NCBI GenBank assembly: GCA_911728455.2
Contig: OU452223.1
Span: 3,246,174-3,310,173, forward strand
DNA: 64,000 nucleotides
Source: Marthasterias glacialis
Lineage: Eukaryota; Echinodermata; Asteroidea; Forcipulatida; Asteriidae
Direction: 5' to 3'
Shown here: in pieces, positions 26,405 to 38,883 of the stretch
How positions within the stretch are numbered: the stretch's first letter is position 1
How the letters are laid out: the number at the start of each line of letters is the position of its first letter
Position numbers and translations under genes: made by a program
The notes under the pieces: model-generated
The model's input: the letters and a program-made list of their open reading frames with translations, nothing else
Database searches by the model: none
What the model was told of the DNA's origin: nothing

Positions 26405-29400
26405 CGCCGAAAAAAGAAGTCGGCAGCGCCACGGCCAATAACTCCAGAAATAATGGGGCTAGAGAGAAATTTCTTGTACCTGCAGGTAGCTGCCATAGTC
26501 CTGCATCCGAAAATTCAATTTTCCCGGCCAGCCAGGGCCATCTTCCGCCTTGAAACCACCAGAGAGCGGGGCTGCTCTGAATGCGCTTCAAACACCTGTC
26601 TAATGGCACTTTTGTACACAAAGCTGTAACAGAGTGAAAACAAGACTTAGCAACGGCTCTATCTCCCACAGTATTGGCGGAAATCTGACAAGTCCGACAC
26701 TGTTGGAAAGCCCTGCTCATGGGCTTTCTGAAAATGCCGGTCTTGGGGTTGTTGGATAAACAGGGAGGATGCCAGGGACCGCGGAGTGAGGACACCCCGA
26801 AGATGTCCAGTGCAAACGGCCATGCTCTGTGTACGTCAACAATAGCCAAGGCCGCTACGTGTGTGCTGGACTGAAGCCAGCAAAAAAAAAAAAAAAAACC
26901 GCCGAAAAAACAAGTCGGCAGCGCCACGGCCTATAACTCCAGAAATAATGGGGCTAGAGAGAAATTTCTTGTACCTGCAGGTAGCTGCCATAGTCCTGCA
27001 TCTGAAAATTTAGTTTTCCCGGCCAGCCAGGGCCATCTTCCGCCTTGAAACCACCAGAGAGCGGGGCTGCTCCGAATGCTCTTCAAACACCTGTCTAATG
27101 GCACTTTTGTACACAAAGCTGTAACAGAGTGATAACAAGACTTACCAAAGGCTCTATCTCCCACAGTATTGGCGGAAATCTGACAAGTTTGACACTATTG
27201 GAAAGCCCTGCTCATGGGCTTTCCGAAAATGCCGGTCTTGGGGTTGTGGGATAAACAGGGAGGATGCCAGGGACCGCGGAGTGAGGACACCCCGAAGATG
27301 TCCAGTGCAAACGGCCATGCTCTGTGTACGTCAACAATAGCAAAGGCCGCTACGTGTGTGCTGGACTGAAGCCAGCAAAAAAAAAAAAAAAAACCTCCGA
27401 AAAAAGAAGTCGGCAGCGCCAGGGTCAATAACTCCAGAAATAATGGGGCTAGAGAGAAATTTCTTGTACCTTCAGGTAGCTGCCATAGTCCTGCATCTGA
27501 AAATCTAGTTTTCCCGGCCATCCATGGCCATCTTCCGCCTTGAAACCACCAGAGAGCGGGGCTGCTCCGAATGCGCTTCAAACACCTGTCTAATGGCACT
27601 TTTGTACACAAAGCTGTAACAGAGTGAAAACAAGACTAAGCAACGGCTCTATCTCCCAAAGTAATGGTGGAAATCTGACAAGTCTGACACTGTTGGAAAG
27701 CCCTGCTCATGGGCTTTCCGAAAATGCCAGTCTGGGGCTTGTGGGATAAACAGGTAGGATGCCAGGGACCGCGGAGTGAGGACACCCCGAAGATGTCCAG
27801 TGCAAACGGCCATGTTCTGTGTACGTCAATAATAGCCAAGGCCGCTACGTGTGTGCTGGACTGAAGCCAGCAAAAAAAAAAAAAAAAACGCCGAAAAAAG
27901 AAGTCGGCAGCGCCACGGCCTATAACTCCAGAAATAATGGGGCTAGAGAGAAATTTCTTGTACCTGCAGGTAGCTGCCATAGTCCTGCATCCGAAAATTC
28001 AGTTTTCCCGGCCAGCCAGGGCCATCTTCCGCCTTGAAACCACCAGAGAGCGGGGCTGCTCCGAATGCTCTTCAAACACCTGTTTAATGGCGCTTTTGTA
28101 CACAAAGCTGTAACAGAGTGAAAACAAGACTTAGCAACGGCTCTATCTCCCAAAGTATTGGCGGAAATCTGACAAGTCCGACACTGTTGGAAAGCCCTGC
28201 TCATGGGCTTTCCGAAAATGCCGGTCTTGGGGTTGTGGGATAAACAGGGAGGATGCCAGGGACCGCGGAGTGAGGACACCCCGAAGATGTCCAGTGCAAA
28301 CGGCCATGCTCTGTGTACGTCAACAATAGCCAAGGCCGCTACGTGTGTGCTGGACTGAAGCCAGCAAAAAAAAAAAAAAAAAAACGCCGAAAAAACAAGA
28401 CGGCAGCGCCACGGCCTATAACTCCAGAAATAATGGGGTAGAGAGAAATTTCTTGTACCTGCAGGTAGCTGCCATAGTCCTGCATCCGCAAATTCAGTTT
28501 TCCCGGCCAGCCAGGGCCATCTTCCGCCTTGAAACCACCAGAGAGCGGGGCTGCTCTGAATGCTCTTCAAACACCTGTTTAATGGCACTTTTGTACACAA
28601 AGCTGTAACAGAGTGAAAACAAGACTTAGCAACGGCTCTATCTCCCAAAGTATTGGCGGAAATCTGACAAGTCCGACACTGTTGGAAAGCCCTGCTCATG
28701 GGCTTTCCGAAAATGCCGGTCTTGGGGTTGTGGGATAAACAGGGAGGATGCCAGGGACCGCGGAGTGAGGACACCCCGAAGATGTCCAGTGCAAACGGCC
28801 ATGCTCTGTGTACGTCAACAATAGCAAAGGCCGCTACGTGTGTGCTGGACTGAAGCCAGCAAAAAAAAAAAAAAAAAACCGCCGAAAAAAGAAGTCGGCG
28901 GCGCCAAAGCCAATAACTCCAGAAATAATGGGGCTAGAGAGAAATTTCTTGTACCTGCAGGTAGCTACCATAGTCTTGCATCCGAAAATCCAGTTTTCCC
29001 AGCCAGCCAGGGCCATCTTCCGCCTTGAAACCACCAGAGAGCGGGGCTGCTCCGAATGCGCTTCAAACACCTGTCTAATGGCACTTTTGTACACAAAGCT
29101 GTAACAGAGTGAAAACAAGACTTAGCAACGGCTCTATCTTCCAAAGTGTTGGCGGAAATCTGACAAGTCTGACACTGTTGGAAAGCCCTGCTCATGGGCT
29201 TTTTGAAAATGCCGGTCTTGGGGTTGTGGGATAAACAGGGAGGATGCCAGGGACCGCGGAGTGAGGACACCCCGAAGATGTCCAGTGCAAACGGCCATGC
29301 TCTGTGTACGTCAACAATAGCCAAGGCCGCTACGTGTGTGCTGGACTGAAGCCAGCAAAAAAAAAAAAAAAAAAAAAAAAAACGCCGAAAAAAGAAGTCG

Positions 29401-30341
29401 GCAGCGCCAGGGCCAATAACTCCAGAAATAATGGGGCTAGAGAGAAATTTCTTGTACCTGCAGGTGCCTGCCATAGTCCTGCATCCGAAAATCCAGTTTT
29501 CCCGGCCAGCCAGGGCCATCTTCCGCCTTGAAACCACCAGAGAGCGGGGCTGCTCCGAATGCGCTTCAAACACCTGTTTAATGGCACATTTGTACACAAA
29601 GCTGTAACAGAGTGAAAACAAGACTTAGCAACGGCTCTATCTCCCAAAGTATTGGCGGAAATCTGACAAGTCCGACACTGTTGGAAAGCCCTGCTCATGG
29701 GCTTTCCGAAAATGCCGGTCTTGGGGTTGTGGGATAAACAGGGAGGATGCCAGGGACCGCGGAGTGAGGACACCCCGAAGATGTCCAGTGCAAACGGCCA
29801 TGCTCTGTGTACGTCAACAATAGCCAAGGCCGCTACGTGTGTGCTGGACTGAAGCCAGCAAAAAAAAAAAAAAAAAAAAAAAAAACGACGAAAAAAGAAG
29901 TCGGCAGCGCCAGGGCCAATAACTCCAGAAATAATGGGGCTAGAGAGAAATTTCTTGTACCTGCAGGTACCTGCCATAGTCCTGCATCCGAAAATCCAGT
30001 TTTCCCGGCCAGCCAGGGCCATCTTCCGCCTTGAAACCACCAGAGAGCGGGGCTGCTCCGAATGCGCTTCAAACACCTGTCTAATGGCACTTTTGTACAC
30101 AAAGCTGTAACAGAGTGAAAACAAGACTTAGCAACGGCTCTATCTCCCAAAGTATTGGCGGAAATCTGACAAGTCCGACACTGTTGGAAAGCCCTGCTCA
30201 TGGGCTTTCCGAAAATGCCGGTCTTGGGGTTGTGGGATAAACAGGAAGGATGCCAGAGACCGCGGAGTGAGGACACCCCGAAGATGTCCAGTGCAAACGG
30301 CCATGCTCTGTGTACGTCAACAATAGCCAAGGCCGCTACGT

Positions 30342-31823
30342 GTGTGCTGGACTGAAGCCAGCAAAAAAAAAAAAAAAACGCCGAAAAAACAAGTCGGCAG
30401 CGCCACGGACTATAACTCCAGAAATAATGGGGTAGAGAGAAATTTCTTGTACCTGCAGGTAGCTGCCATAGTCCTGCATCCGAAAATTCAGTTTTCCCGG
30501 CCAGCCAGGGCCATCTTCCGCCTTGAAACCACCAGAGAGCGGGGCTGCTCCGAATGCTCTTCAAACACCTGTTTAATGGCACTTTTGTACACAAAGCTGT
30601 AACAGAGTGAAAACAAGACTTAGCAACGGCTCTATCTCCCAAAGTATTGGCGGAAATCTGACAAGTCCGACACTGTTGGAGAGCCCTGCTCATGGGCTTT
30701 CCGAAAATGCCGGTCTTGGGGTTGTGGGATAAACAGGGAGGATGCCAGGGACCGCGGAGTGAGGACACCCCGAAGATGTCCAGTGCAAACGGCCATGCTC
30801 TGTGTACGTCAACAATAGCCAAGGCCGCTACGTGTGTGCTGGACTGAAGCCAGCAAAAAAAAAACAAAAAAAACGCCGAAAAAACAAGACGGCAGCGCCA
30901 CGGCCTATAACTCCAGAAATAATGGGGTAGAGAGAAATTTCTTGTACCTGCAGGTAGCTGCCATAGTCCTGCATCCGAAAATTCAGTTTTCCCGGCCAGC
31001 CAGGGCCATCTTCCGCCTTGAAACCACCAGAGAGCGGGGCTGCTCCGAATGCTCTTCAAACACCTGTTTAATGGCACTTTTGTACACAAAGCTGTAACAG
31101 AGTGAAAACAAGACTTAGCAACGGCTCTATCTCCCAAAGTATTGGCGGAAATCTGACAAGTCCGACACTGTTGGAGAGCCCTGCTCATGGGCTTTCCGAA
31201 AATGCCGGTCTTGGGGTTGTGGGATAAACAGGGAGGATGCCAGGGACCGCGGAGTGAGGACACCCCGAAGATGTCCAGTGCAAACGGCCATGCTCTGTGT
31301 ACGTCAACAATAGCCAAGGCCGCTACGTGTGTGCTGGACTGAAGCCAGCAAAAAAAAAACAAAAAAAACGCCGAAAAAACAAGACGGCAGCGCCACGGCC
31401 TATAACTCCAGAAATAATGGGGTAGAGAGAAATTTCTTGTACCTGCAGGTAGCTGCCATAGTCCTGCATCCGAAAATTCAGTTTTCCCGGCCAGCCAGGG
31501 CCATCTTCCGCCTTGAAACCACCAGAGAGCGGGGCTGCTCTGAATGCTCTTCAAACACCTGTTTAATGGCACTTTTGTACACAAAGCTGTAACAGAGTGA
31601 AAACAAGACTTACCAACGGCTCTATCTCCCAAAGTATTGGCGGAAATCTGACAAGTCCGACACTGTTGGAAAGCCCTGCTCATGGGCTTTCCGAAAATGC
31701 CGGTCTTGGGGTTGTGGGATAAACAGGGAGGATGCCAGGGACCGCGGAGTGAGGACACCCCGAAGATGTCCAGTGCAAACGGCCATGCTCTGTGTACGTC
31801 AACAATAGCCAAGGCCGCTACGT
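30342..31823 (+). repeat. Run of near-identical 492-495-bp satellite units
   Basis: Units starting near 30,342, 30,834 and 31,329 are nearly identical. The last two share the same interrupted A-tract (a single C inside the A run) and the ACAAGACGGC variant. Unit lengths are multiples of three, which keeps one minus-strand frame open through the whole run. Confidence 0.88.
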
Positions 31824-31840
31824 GTGTGCTGGACTGAAGC

Positions 31841-31871
<31 letters not shown>

Positions 31872-33834
31872 CGCCGAAAAAAGAAGTCGGCAGCGCCACG
31901 GCCTATAACTCCAGAAATAATGGGGCTAGAGAAAAATTTCTTGTACCTGCAGGTAGCTGCCATAGTCCTGCATCCGAAAATCCAGTTTTCCCGGCCAGCC
32001 AGGGCCATCTTCCGCCTTGAAACCACCAGAGAGCGGGGCTGCTCCGAATGCGCTTCAAACACCTGTCTAATGGCACTTTTGTACACAAAGCTGTAACAGA
32101 GTGAAAACAAGACTTAGTAACGGCTCTATCTCCCAAAGTATTGGCGGAAATCTGACAAGTCCGACACTGTTGGAAAGCCCTGCTCATGGGCTTTCCGAAA
32201 ATGCCGGTCTTGGGGTTGTTGGATAAACAGGGAGGATGCCAGGGACCGCGGAGTGAGGACACCCCGAAGATGTCCAGTGCAAACGGCCATGCTCTGTGTA
32301 CGTCAACAATAGCCAAGGCCGCTACGTGTGTGCTGGACTGAAGCCAGCAAAAAAAAAAAAAAAAAAAACCGCCGAAAAAAGAAGTCGGCAGCGCCAAAGC
32401 CAATAACTCCAGAAATAATGGAGCTAGAGAGAAATTTCTTGTACCTGCAGGTAGCTACCATAGTCTTGCATCCGAAAATCTAGTTTTCCCGGCCAGCCAG
32501 GGCCATCTTCCGCCTTGAAACCACCAGAGAGCGGGGCTGCTCCGAATGCGCTTCAAACACCTGTCTAATGGCACTTTTGTACACAAAGCTGTAACAGAGT
32601 GAAAACAAGACTTAGCAACGGCTCTATCTTCCAAAGTGTTGGCGGAAATCTGACAAGTCTGACACTGTTGGAAAGCCCTGCTCATGGGCTTTTTGAAAAT
32701 GCCGGTCTGGGGGTTGTGGGATAAACAGGGAGGATGCCAGGGACCGCGGAGTGAGGACACCACGAAGATGTCCAGTGCAAACGGCCATGCTCTGTGTACG
32801 TCAACAATAGCCAAGGCCGCTACGTGTGTGCTGGACTGAAGCCAGCAAAAAAAAAAAAAAAAAAAAACCGCCGAAAAAAGAAGTCGGCAGCGCCAAAGCC
32901 AATAACTCCAGAAATAATGGGGTAGAGAGAAATTTCTTGTACCTGCAGGTAGCTGCCATAGTCCTTCATCCGAAAATTCAGTTTTCCCGGCCAGCCAGGG
33001 CCATCTTCCGCCTTGAAACCACCAGAGAGCGGGGCTGCTCCGAATGCTCTTCAAACACCTGTTTAATGGCACTTTTGTACACAAAGCTGTAACAGAGTGA
33101 AAACAAGACTTAGCAACGGCTCTATCTCCCAAAGTATTGGCGGAAATCTGACAAGTCCGACACTGTTGGAGAGCCCTGCTCATGGGCTTTCCGAAAATGC
33201 CGGTCTTGGGGTTGTGGGATAAACAGGGAGGATGCCAGGGACCGCGGAGTGAGGACACCCCGAAGATGTCCAGTGCAAACGGCCATGCTCTGTGTACGTC
33301 AACAATAGCCAAGGCCGCTACGTGTGTGCTGGACTGAAGCCAGCAAAAAAAAAAAAAAAAAACGCCGAAAAAACAAGACGGCAGCGCCACGGCCTATAAC
33401 TCCAGAAATAATGGGGTAGAGAGAAATTTCTTGTACCTGCAGGTAGCTGCCATAGTCCTGCATCCGAAAATTCAGTTTTCCCGGCCAGCCAGGGCCATCT
33501 TCCGCCTTGAAACCACCAGAGAGCGGGGCTGCTCTGAATGCTCTTCAAACACCTGTTTAATGGCACTTTTGTACACAAAGCTGTAACAGAGTGAAAACAA
33601 GACTTACCAACGGCTCTATCTCCCAAAGTATTGGCGGAAATCTGACAAGTCCGACACTGTTGGAAAGCCCTGCTCATGGGCTTTCCGAAAATGCCGGTCT
33701 TGGGGTTGTTGGATAAACAGGGAGGATGCCAGGGACCGCGGAGTGAGGACACCCCGAAGATGTCCAGTGCAAACGGCCATGCTCTGTGTACGTCAACAAT
33801 AGCCAAGGCCGCTACGTGTGTGCTGGACTGAAGC

Positions 33835-33865
<31 letters not shown>

Positions 33866-34815
33866 CGCCGAAAAAAGAAGTCGGCAGCGCCACGGCCTAT
33901 AACTCCAGAAATAATGGGGCTAGAGAAAAATTTCTTGTACCTGCAGGTAGCTGCCATAGTCCTGCATCCGAAAATCCAGTTTTCCCGGCCAGCCAGGGCC
34001 ATCTTCCGCCTTGAAACCACCAGAGAGCGGGGCTGCTCCGAATGCGCTTCAAACACCTGTCTAATGGCACTTTTGTACACAAAGCTGTAACAGAGTGAAA
34101 ACAAGACTTAGTAACGGCTCTATCTCCCAAAGTATTGGCGGAAATCTGACAAGTCCGACACTGTTGGAAAGCCCTGCTCATGGGCTTTCCGAAAATGCCG
34201 GTCTTGGGGTTGTTGGATAAACAGGGAGGATGCCAGGGACCGCGGAGTGAGGACACCCCGAAGATGTCCAGTGCAAACGGCCATGCTCTGTGTACGTCAA
34301 CAATAGCCAAGGCCGCTACGTGTGTGCTGGACTGAAGCCAGCAAAAAAAAAAAAAAAAAAAAACCGCCGAAAAAAGAAGTCGGCAGCGCCAAAGCCAATA
34401 ACTCCAGAAATAATGGAGCTAGAGAGAAATTTCTTGTACCTGCAGGTAGCTACCATAGTCTTGCATCCGAAAATCTAGTTTTCCCGGCCAGCCAGGGCCA
34501 TCTTCCGCCTTGAAACCACCAGAGAGCGGGGCTGCTCCGAATGCGCTTCAAACACCTGTCTAATGGCACTTTTGTACACAAAGCTGTAACAGAGTGAAAA
34601 CAAGACTTAGCAACGGCTCTATCTTCCAAAGTGTTGGCGGAAATCTGACAAGTCTGACACTGTTGGAAAGCCCTGCTCATGGGCTTTTTGAAAATGCCGG
34701 TCTGGGGGTTGTGGGATAAACAGGGAGGATGCCAGGGACCGCGGAGTGAGGACACCCCGAAGATGTCCAGTGCAAACGGCCATGCTCTGTGTACGTCAAC
34801 AATAGCCAAGGCCGC
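31329..34815 (+). repeat. Tetramer-scale satellite duplication (~1,994 bp)
   Basis: Variants in 31,329-32,820 recur at 33,318-34,815 with a shift of about 1,994 bp, for example GCTACCATAGTCTTGC at ~32,453 and ~34,448 and TAGTAACGGC at ~32,115 and ~34,109. This is a third duplication scale in the same array, consistent with irregular unequal exchange. Confidence 0.8.
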
Positions 34816-37800
34816 TACGTGTGTGCTGGACTGAAGCCAGCAAAAAAAAAAAAAAAAAAAAAAAAAACGCCGAAAAAAGAAGTCGGCAGCGCCAGGGCCA
34901 ATAACTCCAGAAATAATGGGGCTAGAGAGAAATTTCTTGTACCTGCAGGTACCTGCCATAGTCCTGCATCCGAAAATCCAGTTTTCCCGGCCAGCCAGGG
35001 CCATCTTCCGCCTTGAAACCACCAGAGAGCGGGGCTGCTCCGAATGCGCTTCAAACACCTGTCTAATGGCACTTTTGTACACAAAGCTGTAACAGAGTGA
35101 AAACAAGACTTAGCAACGGCTCTATCTCCCAAAGTATTGGCGGAAATCTGACAAGTCCGACACTGTTGGAAAGCCCTGCTCATGGGCTTTCCGAAAATGC
35201 CGGTCTTGGGGTTGTGGGATAAACAGGAAGGATGCCAGAGACCGCGGAGTGAGGACACCCCGAAGATGTCCAGTGCAAACGGCCATGCTCTGTGTACGTC
35301 AACAATAGCCAAGGCCGCTACGTGTGTGCTGGACTGAAGCCAGAAAAAAAAAAAAAAAAAAAAAAAAAAAACGCCGAAAAAAGAAGTCGGCAGCGCCAGG
35401 GCCAATAACTCCAGAAATAATGGGGCTAGAGAGAAATTTCTTGTACCTGCAGGTGCCTGCTATAGTCCTGCATCCGAAAATCCAGTTTTCCCGGCCAGCC
35501 AGGGCCATCTTCCGCCTTGAAACCACCAGAGAGCGGGGCTGCTCCGAATGCGCTTCAAACACCTGTTTAATGGCACTTTTGTACACAAAGCTGTAACAGA
35601 GTGAAAACAAGACTTAGCAACGGCTCTATCTCCCAAAGTATTGGCGGAAATCTGACAAGTCCGACACTGTTGGAAAGCCCTGCTCATGGGCTTTCCGAAA
35701 ATGCCGGTCTTGGGGTTGTGGGATAAACAGGGAGGATGCCAGGGACCGCGGAGTGAGGACACCCCGAAGATGTCCAGTGCAAACGGCCATGCTCTGTGTA
35801 CGTCAACAATAGCCAAGGCCGCTACGTGTGTGCTGGACTGAAGCCAGCAAAAAAAAAAAACAAAAAAAAAAAAACGCCGAAAAAAGAAGTCGGCAGCGCC
35901 AGGGCCAATAACTCCAGAAATAATGGGGCTAGAGAGAAATTTCTTGTACCTGCAGGTACCTGCCATAGTCCTGCATCCGAAAATCCAGTTTTCCCGGCCA
36001 GCAAGGGCCATCTTCTGCCTTGAAACCACCAGAGAGCGGGGCTGCTCCGAATGCGCTTCAAACACCTGTCTAATGGCACTTTTGTACACAAAGCTGTAAC
36101 AGAGTGAAAACAAGACTTAGCAACGGCTCTATCTCCCAAAGTATTGGCGGAAATCTGACAAGTCCGACACTGTTGGAAAGCCCTGCTCATGGGCTTTTTG
36201 AAAATGCCAGTCTTGGGGTTGTGGGATAAACAGGGAGGATGCCAGGGACCGCGGAGTGAGGACACCCCGAAGATGTCCAGTGCAAACGGCCATGCTCTGT
36301 GTACGTCAACAATAGCCAAGGCCGCTACGTGTGTGCTGGACTGAAGCCAGCAAAAAAAAAAAAAAAAAAAAAAAAAACGCCGAAAAAAGAAGTCGGCAGC
36401 GCCAGGGCCAATAACTCCAGAAATAATGGGGCTAGAGAGAAATTTCTTGTACCTGCAAGTGCCTGCCATAGTCCTGCATCCGAAAATCCAGTTTTCCCGG
36501 CCAGCCAGGGCCATCTTCCGCCTTGAAACCACCAGAGAGCGGGGCTGCTCCGAATGCGCTTCAAACACCTGTTTAATGGCACATTTGTACACAAAGCTGT
36601 AACAGAGTGAAAACAAGACTTAGCAACGGCTCTATCTCCCAAAGTATTGGCGGAAATCTGACAAGTCCGACACTGTTGGAAAGCCCTGCTCATGGGCTTT
36701 CCGAAAATGCCGGTCTTGGGGTTGTGGGATAAACAGGGAGGATGCCAGGGACCGCGGAGTGAGGACACCCCGAAGATGTCCAGTGCAAACGGCCATGCTC
36801 TGTGTACGTCAACAATAGCCAAGGCCGCTACGTGTGTGCTGGACTGAAGCCAGCAAAAAAAAAAAAAAAAAAAAAAAAAACGCCGAAAAAAGAAGTCGGC
36901 AGCGCCAGGGCCAATAACTCCAGAAATAATGGGGCTAGAGAGAAATTTCTTGTACCTGCAGGTACCTGCCATAGTCCTGCATCCGAAAATCCAGTTTTCC
37001 CGGCCAGCCAGGGCCATCTTCCGCCTTGAAACCACCAGAGAGCGGGGCTGCTCCGAATGCGCTTCAAACACCTGTCTAATGGCACTTTTGTACACAAAGC
37101 TGTAACAGAGTGAAAACAAGACTTAGCAACGGCTCTATCTCCCAAAGTATTGGCGGAAATCTGACAAGTCCGACACTGTTGGAAAGCCCTGCTCATGGGC
37201 TTTCCGAAAATGCCGGTCTTGGGGTTGTGGGATAAACAGGAAGGATGCCAGAGACCGCGGAGTGAGGACACCCCGAAGATGTCCAGTGCAAACGGCCATG
37301 CTCTGTGTACGTCAACAATAGCCAAGGCCGCTACGTGTGTGCTGGACTGAAGCCAGCAAAAAAAAAAAAAAAAAAAACGCCGAAAAAACAAGTCGGCAGC
37401 GCCACGGCCTATAACTCCAGAAATAATGGGGTAGAGAGAAATTTCTTGTACCTGCAGGTAGCTGCCATAGTCCTGCATCCGAAAATTCAGTTTTCCCGGC
37501 CAGCCAGGGCCATCTTCCGCCTTGAAACCACCAGAGAGCGGGGCTGCTCCGAATGCTCTTCAAACACCTGTTTAATGGCACTTTTGTACACAAAGCTGTA
37601 ACAGAGTGAAAACAAGACTGAGCAACGGCTCTATCTCCCAAAGTATTGGCGGAAATCTGACAAGTCCGACACTGTTGGAGAGCCCTGCTCATGGGCTTTC
37701 CGAAAATGCCGGTCTTGGGGTTGTGGGATAAACAGGGAGGATGCCAGGGACCGCGGAGTGAGGACACCCCGAAGATGTCCAGTGCAAACGGCCATGCTCT

Positions 37801-37849
37801 GTGTACGTCAACAATAGCCAAGGCCGCTACGTGTGTGCTGGACTGAAGC

Positions 37850-37884
<35 letters not shown>

Positions 37885-38802
37885 GCCGAAAAAAGAAGTC
37901 GGCAGCGCCACGGCCTATTACTCCAGAAATAATGGGGCTAGAGAAAAATTTCTTGTACCTGCAGATAGCTGCCATAGTCCTGCATCCGAAAATCTAGTTT
38001 TCCCGGCCAGCCAGGGCCATCTTCCGCCTTGAAACCACCAGAGAGCGGGGCTGCTCCGAATGCGCTTCAAACACCTGTCTAATGGCACTTTTGTACACAA
38101 AGCTGTAACAGAGTGAAAACAAGACTTAGTAACGGCTCTATCTCCCAAAGTATTGGCGGAAATCTGACAAGTCCGACACTGTTGGAAAGCCCTGCTCATG
38201 GGCTTTCCGAAAATGCCGACCTTGGGGTTGTGGGATAAACAGGAAGGATGCCAGGGACCGCGGAGTGAGGACACCCCGAAGATGTCCAGTACAAACGGCC
38301 ATGCTGTGTGTACGTCAACAATAGCCAAGGCCGCTATGTGTGTGCTGGACTGAAGCCAGCAAAAAAAAAAAAAAAAAAACGCCGAAAAAACAAGTCGGCA
38401 GCGCCACGGCCTATAACTCCAGAAATAATGGGGTAGAGAGAAATTTCTTGTACCTGCAGGTAGCTGCCATAGTCCTGCATCCGAAAAATCAGTTTTCCCG
38501 GCCAGCCAGGGCCATCTTCCGCCTTGAAACCACCAGAGAGCGGGGCTGCTCCGAATGCTCTTCAAACACCTGTTTAATGGCACTTTTGTACACAAAGCTG
38601 TAACAGAGTGAAAACAAGACTTAGCAACGGCTCTATCTCCCAAAGTATTGGCGGAAATCTGACAAGTCCGACACTGTTGGAAAGCCCTGCTCATGGGCTT
38701 TCCGAAAATGTCGGTCTTGGGGTTGTGGGATAAACAGGGAGGATGCCAGGGACCGCGGAGTGAGGACACCCCGAAGATGTCCAGTGCAAACGGCCATGCT
38801 CT

Positions 38803-38851
38803 GTGTACGTCAACAATAGCCAAGGCCGCTACGTGTGTGCTGGACTGAAGC

Positions 38852-38883
<32 letters not shown>

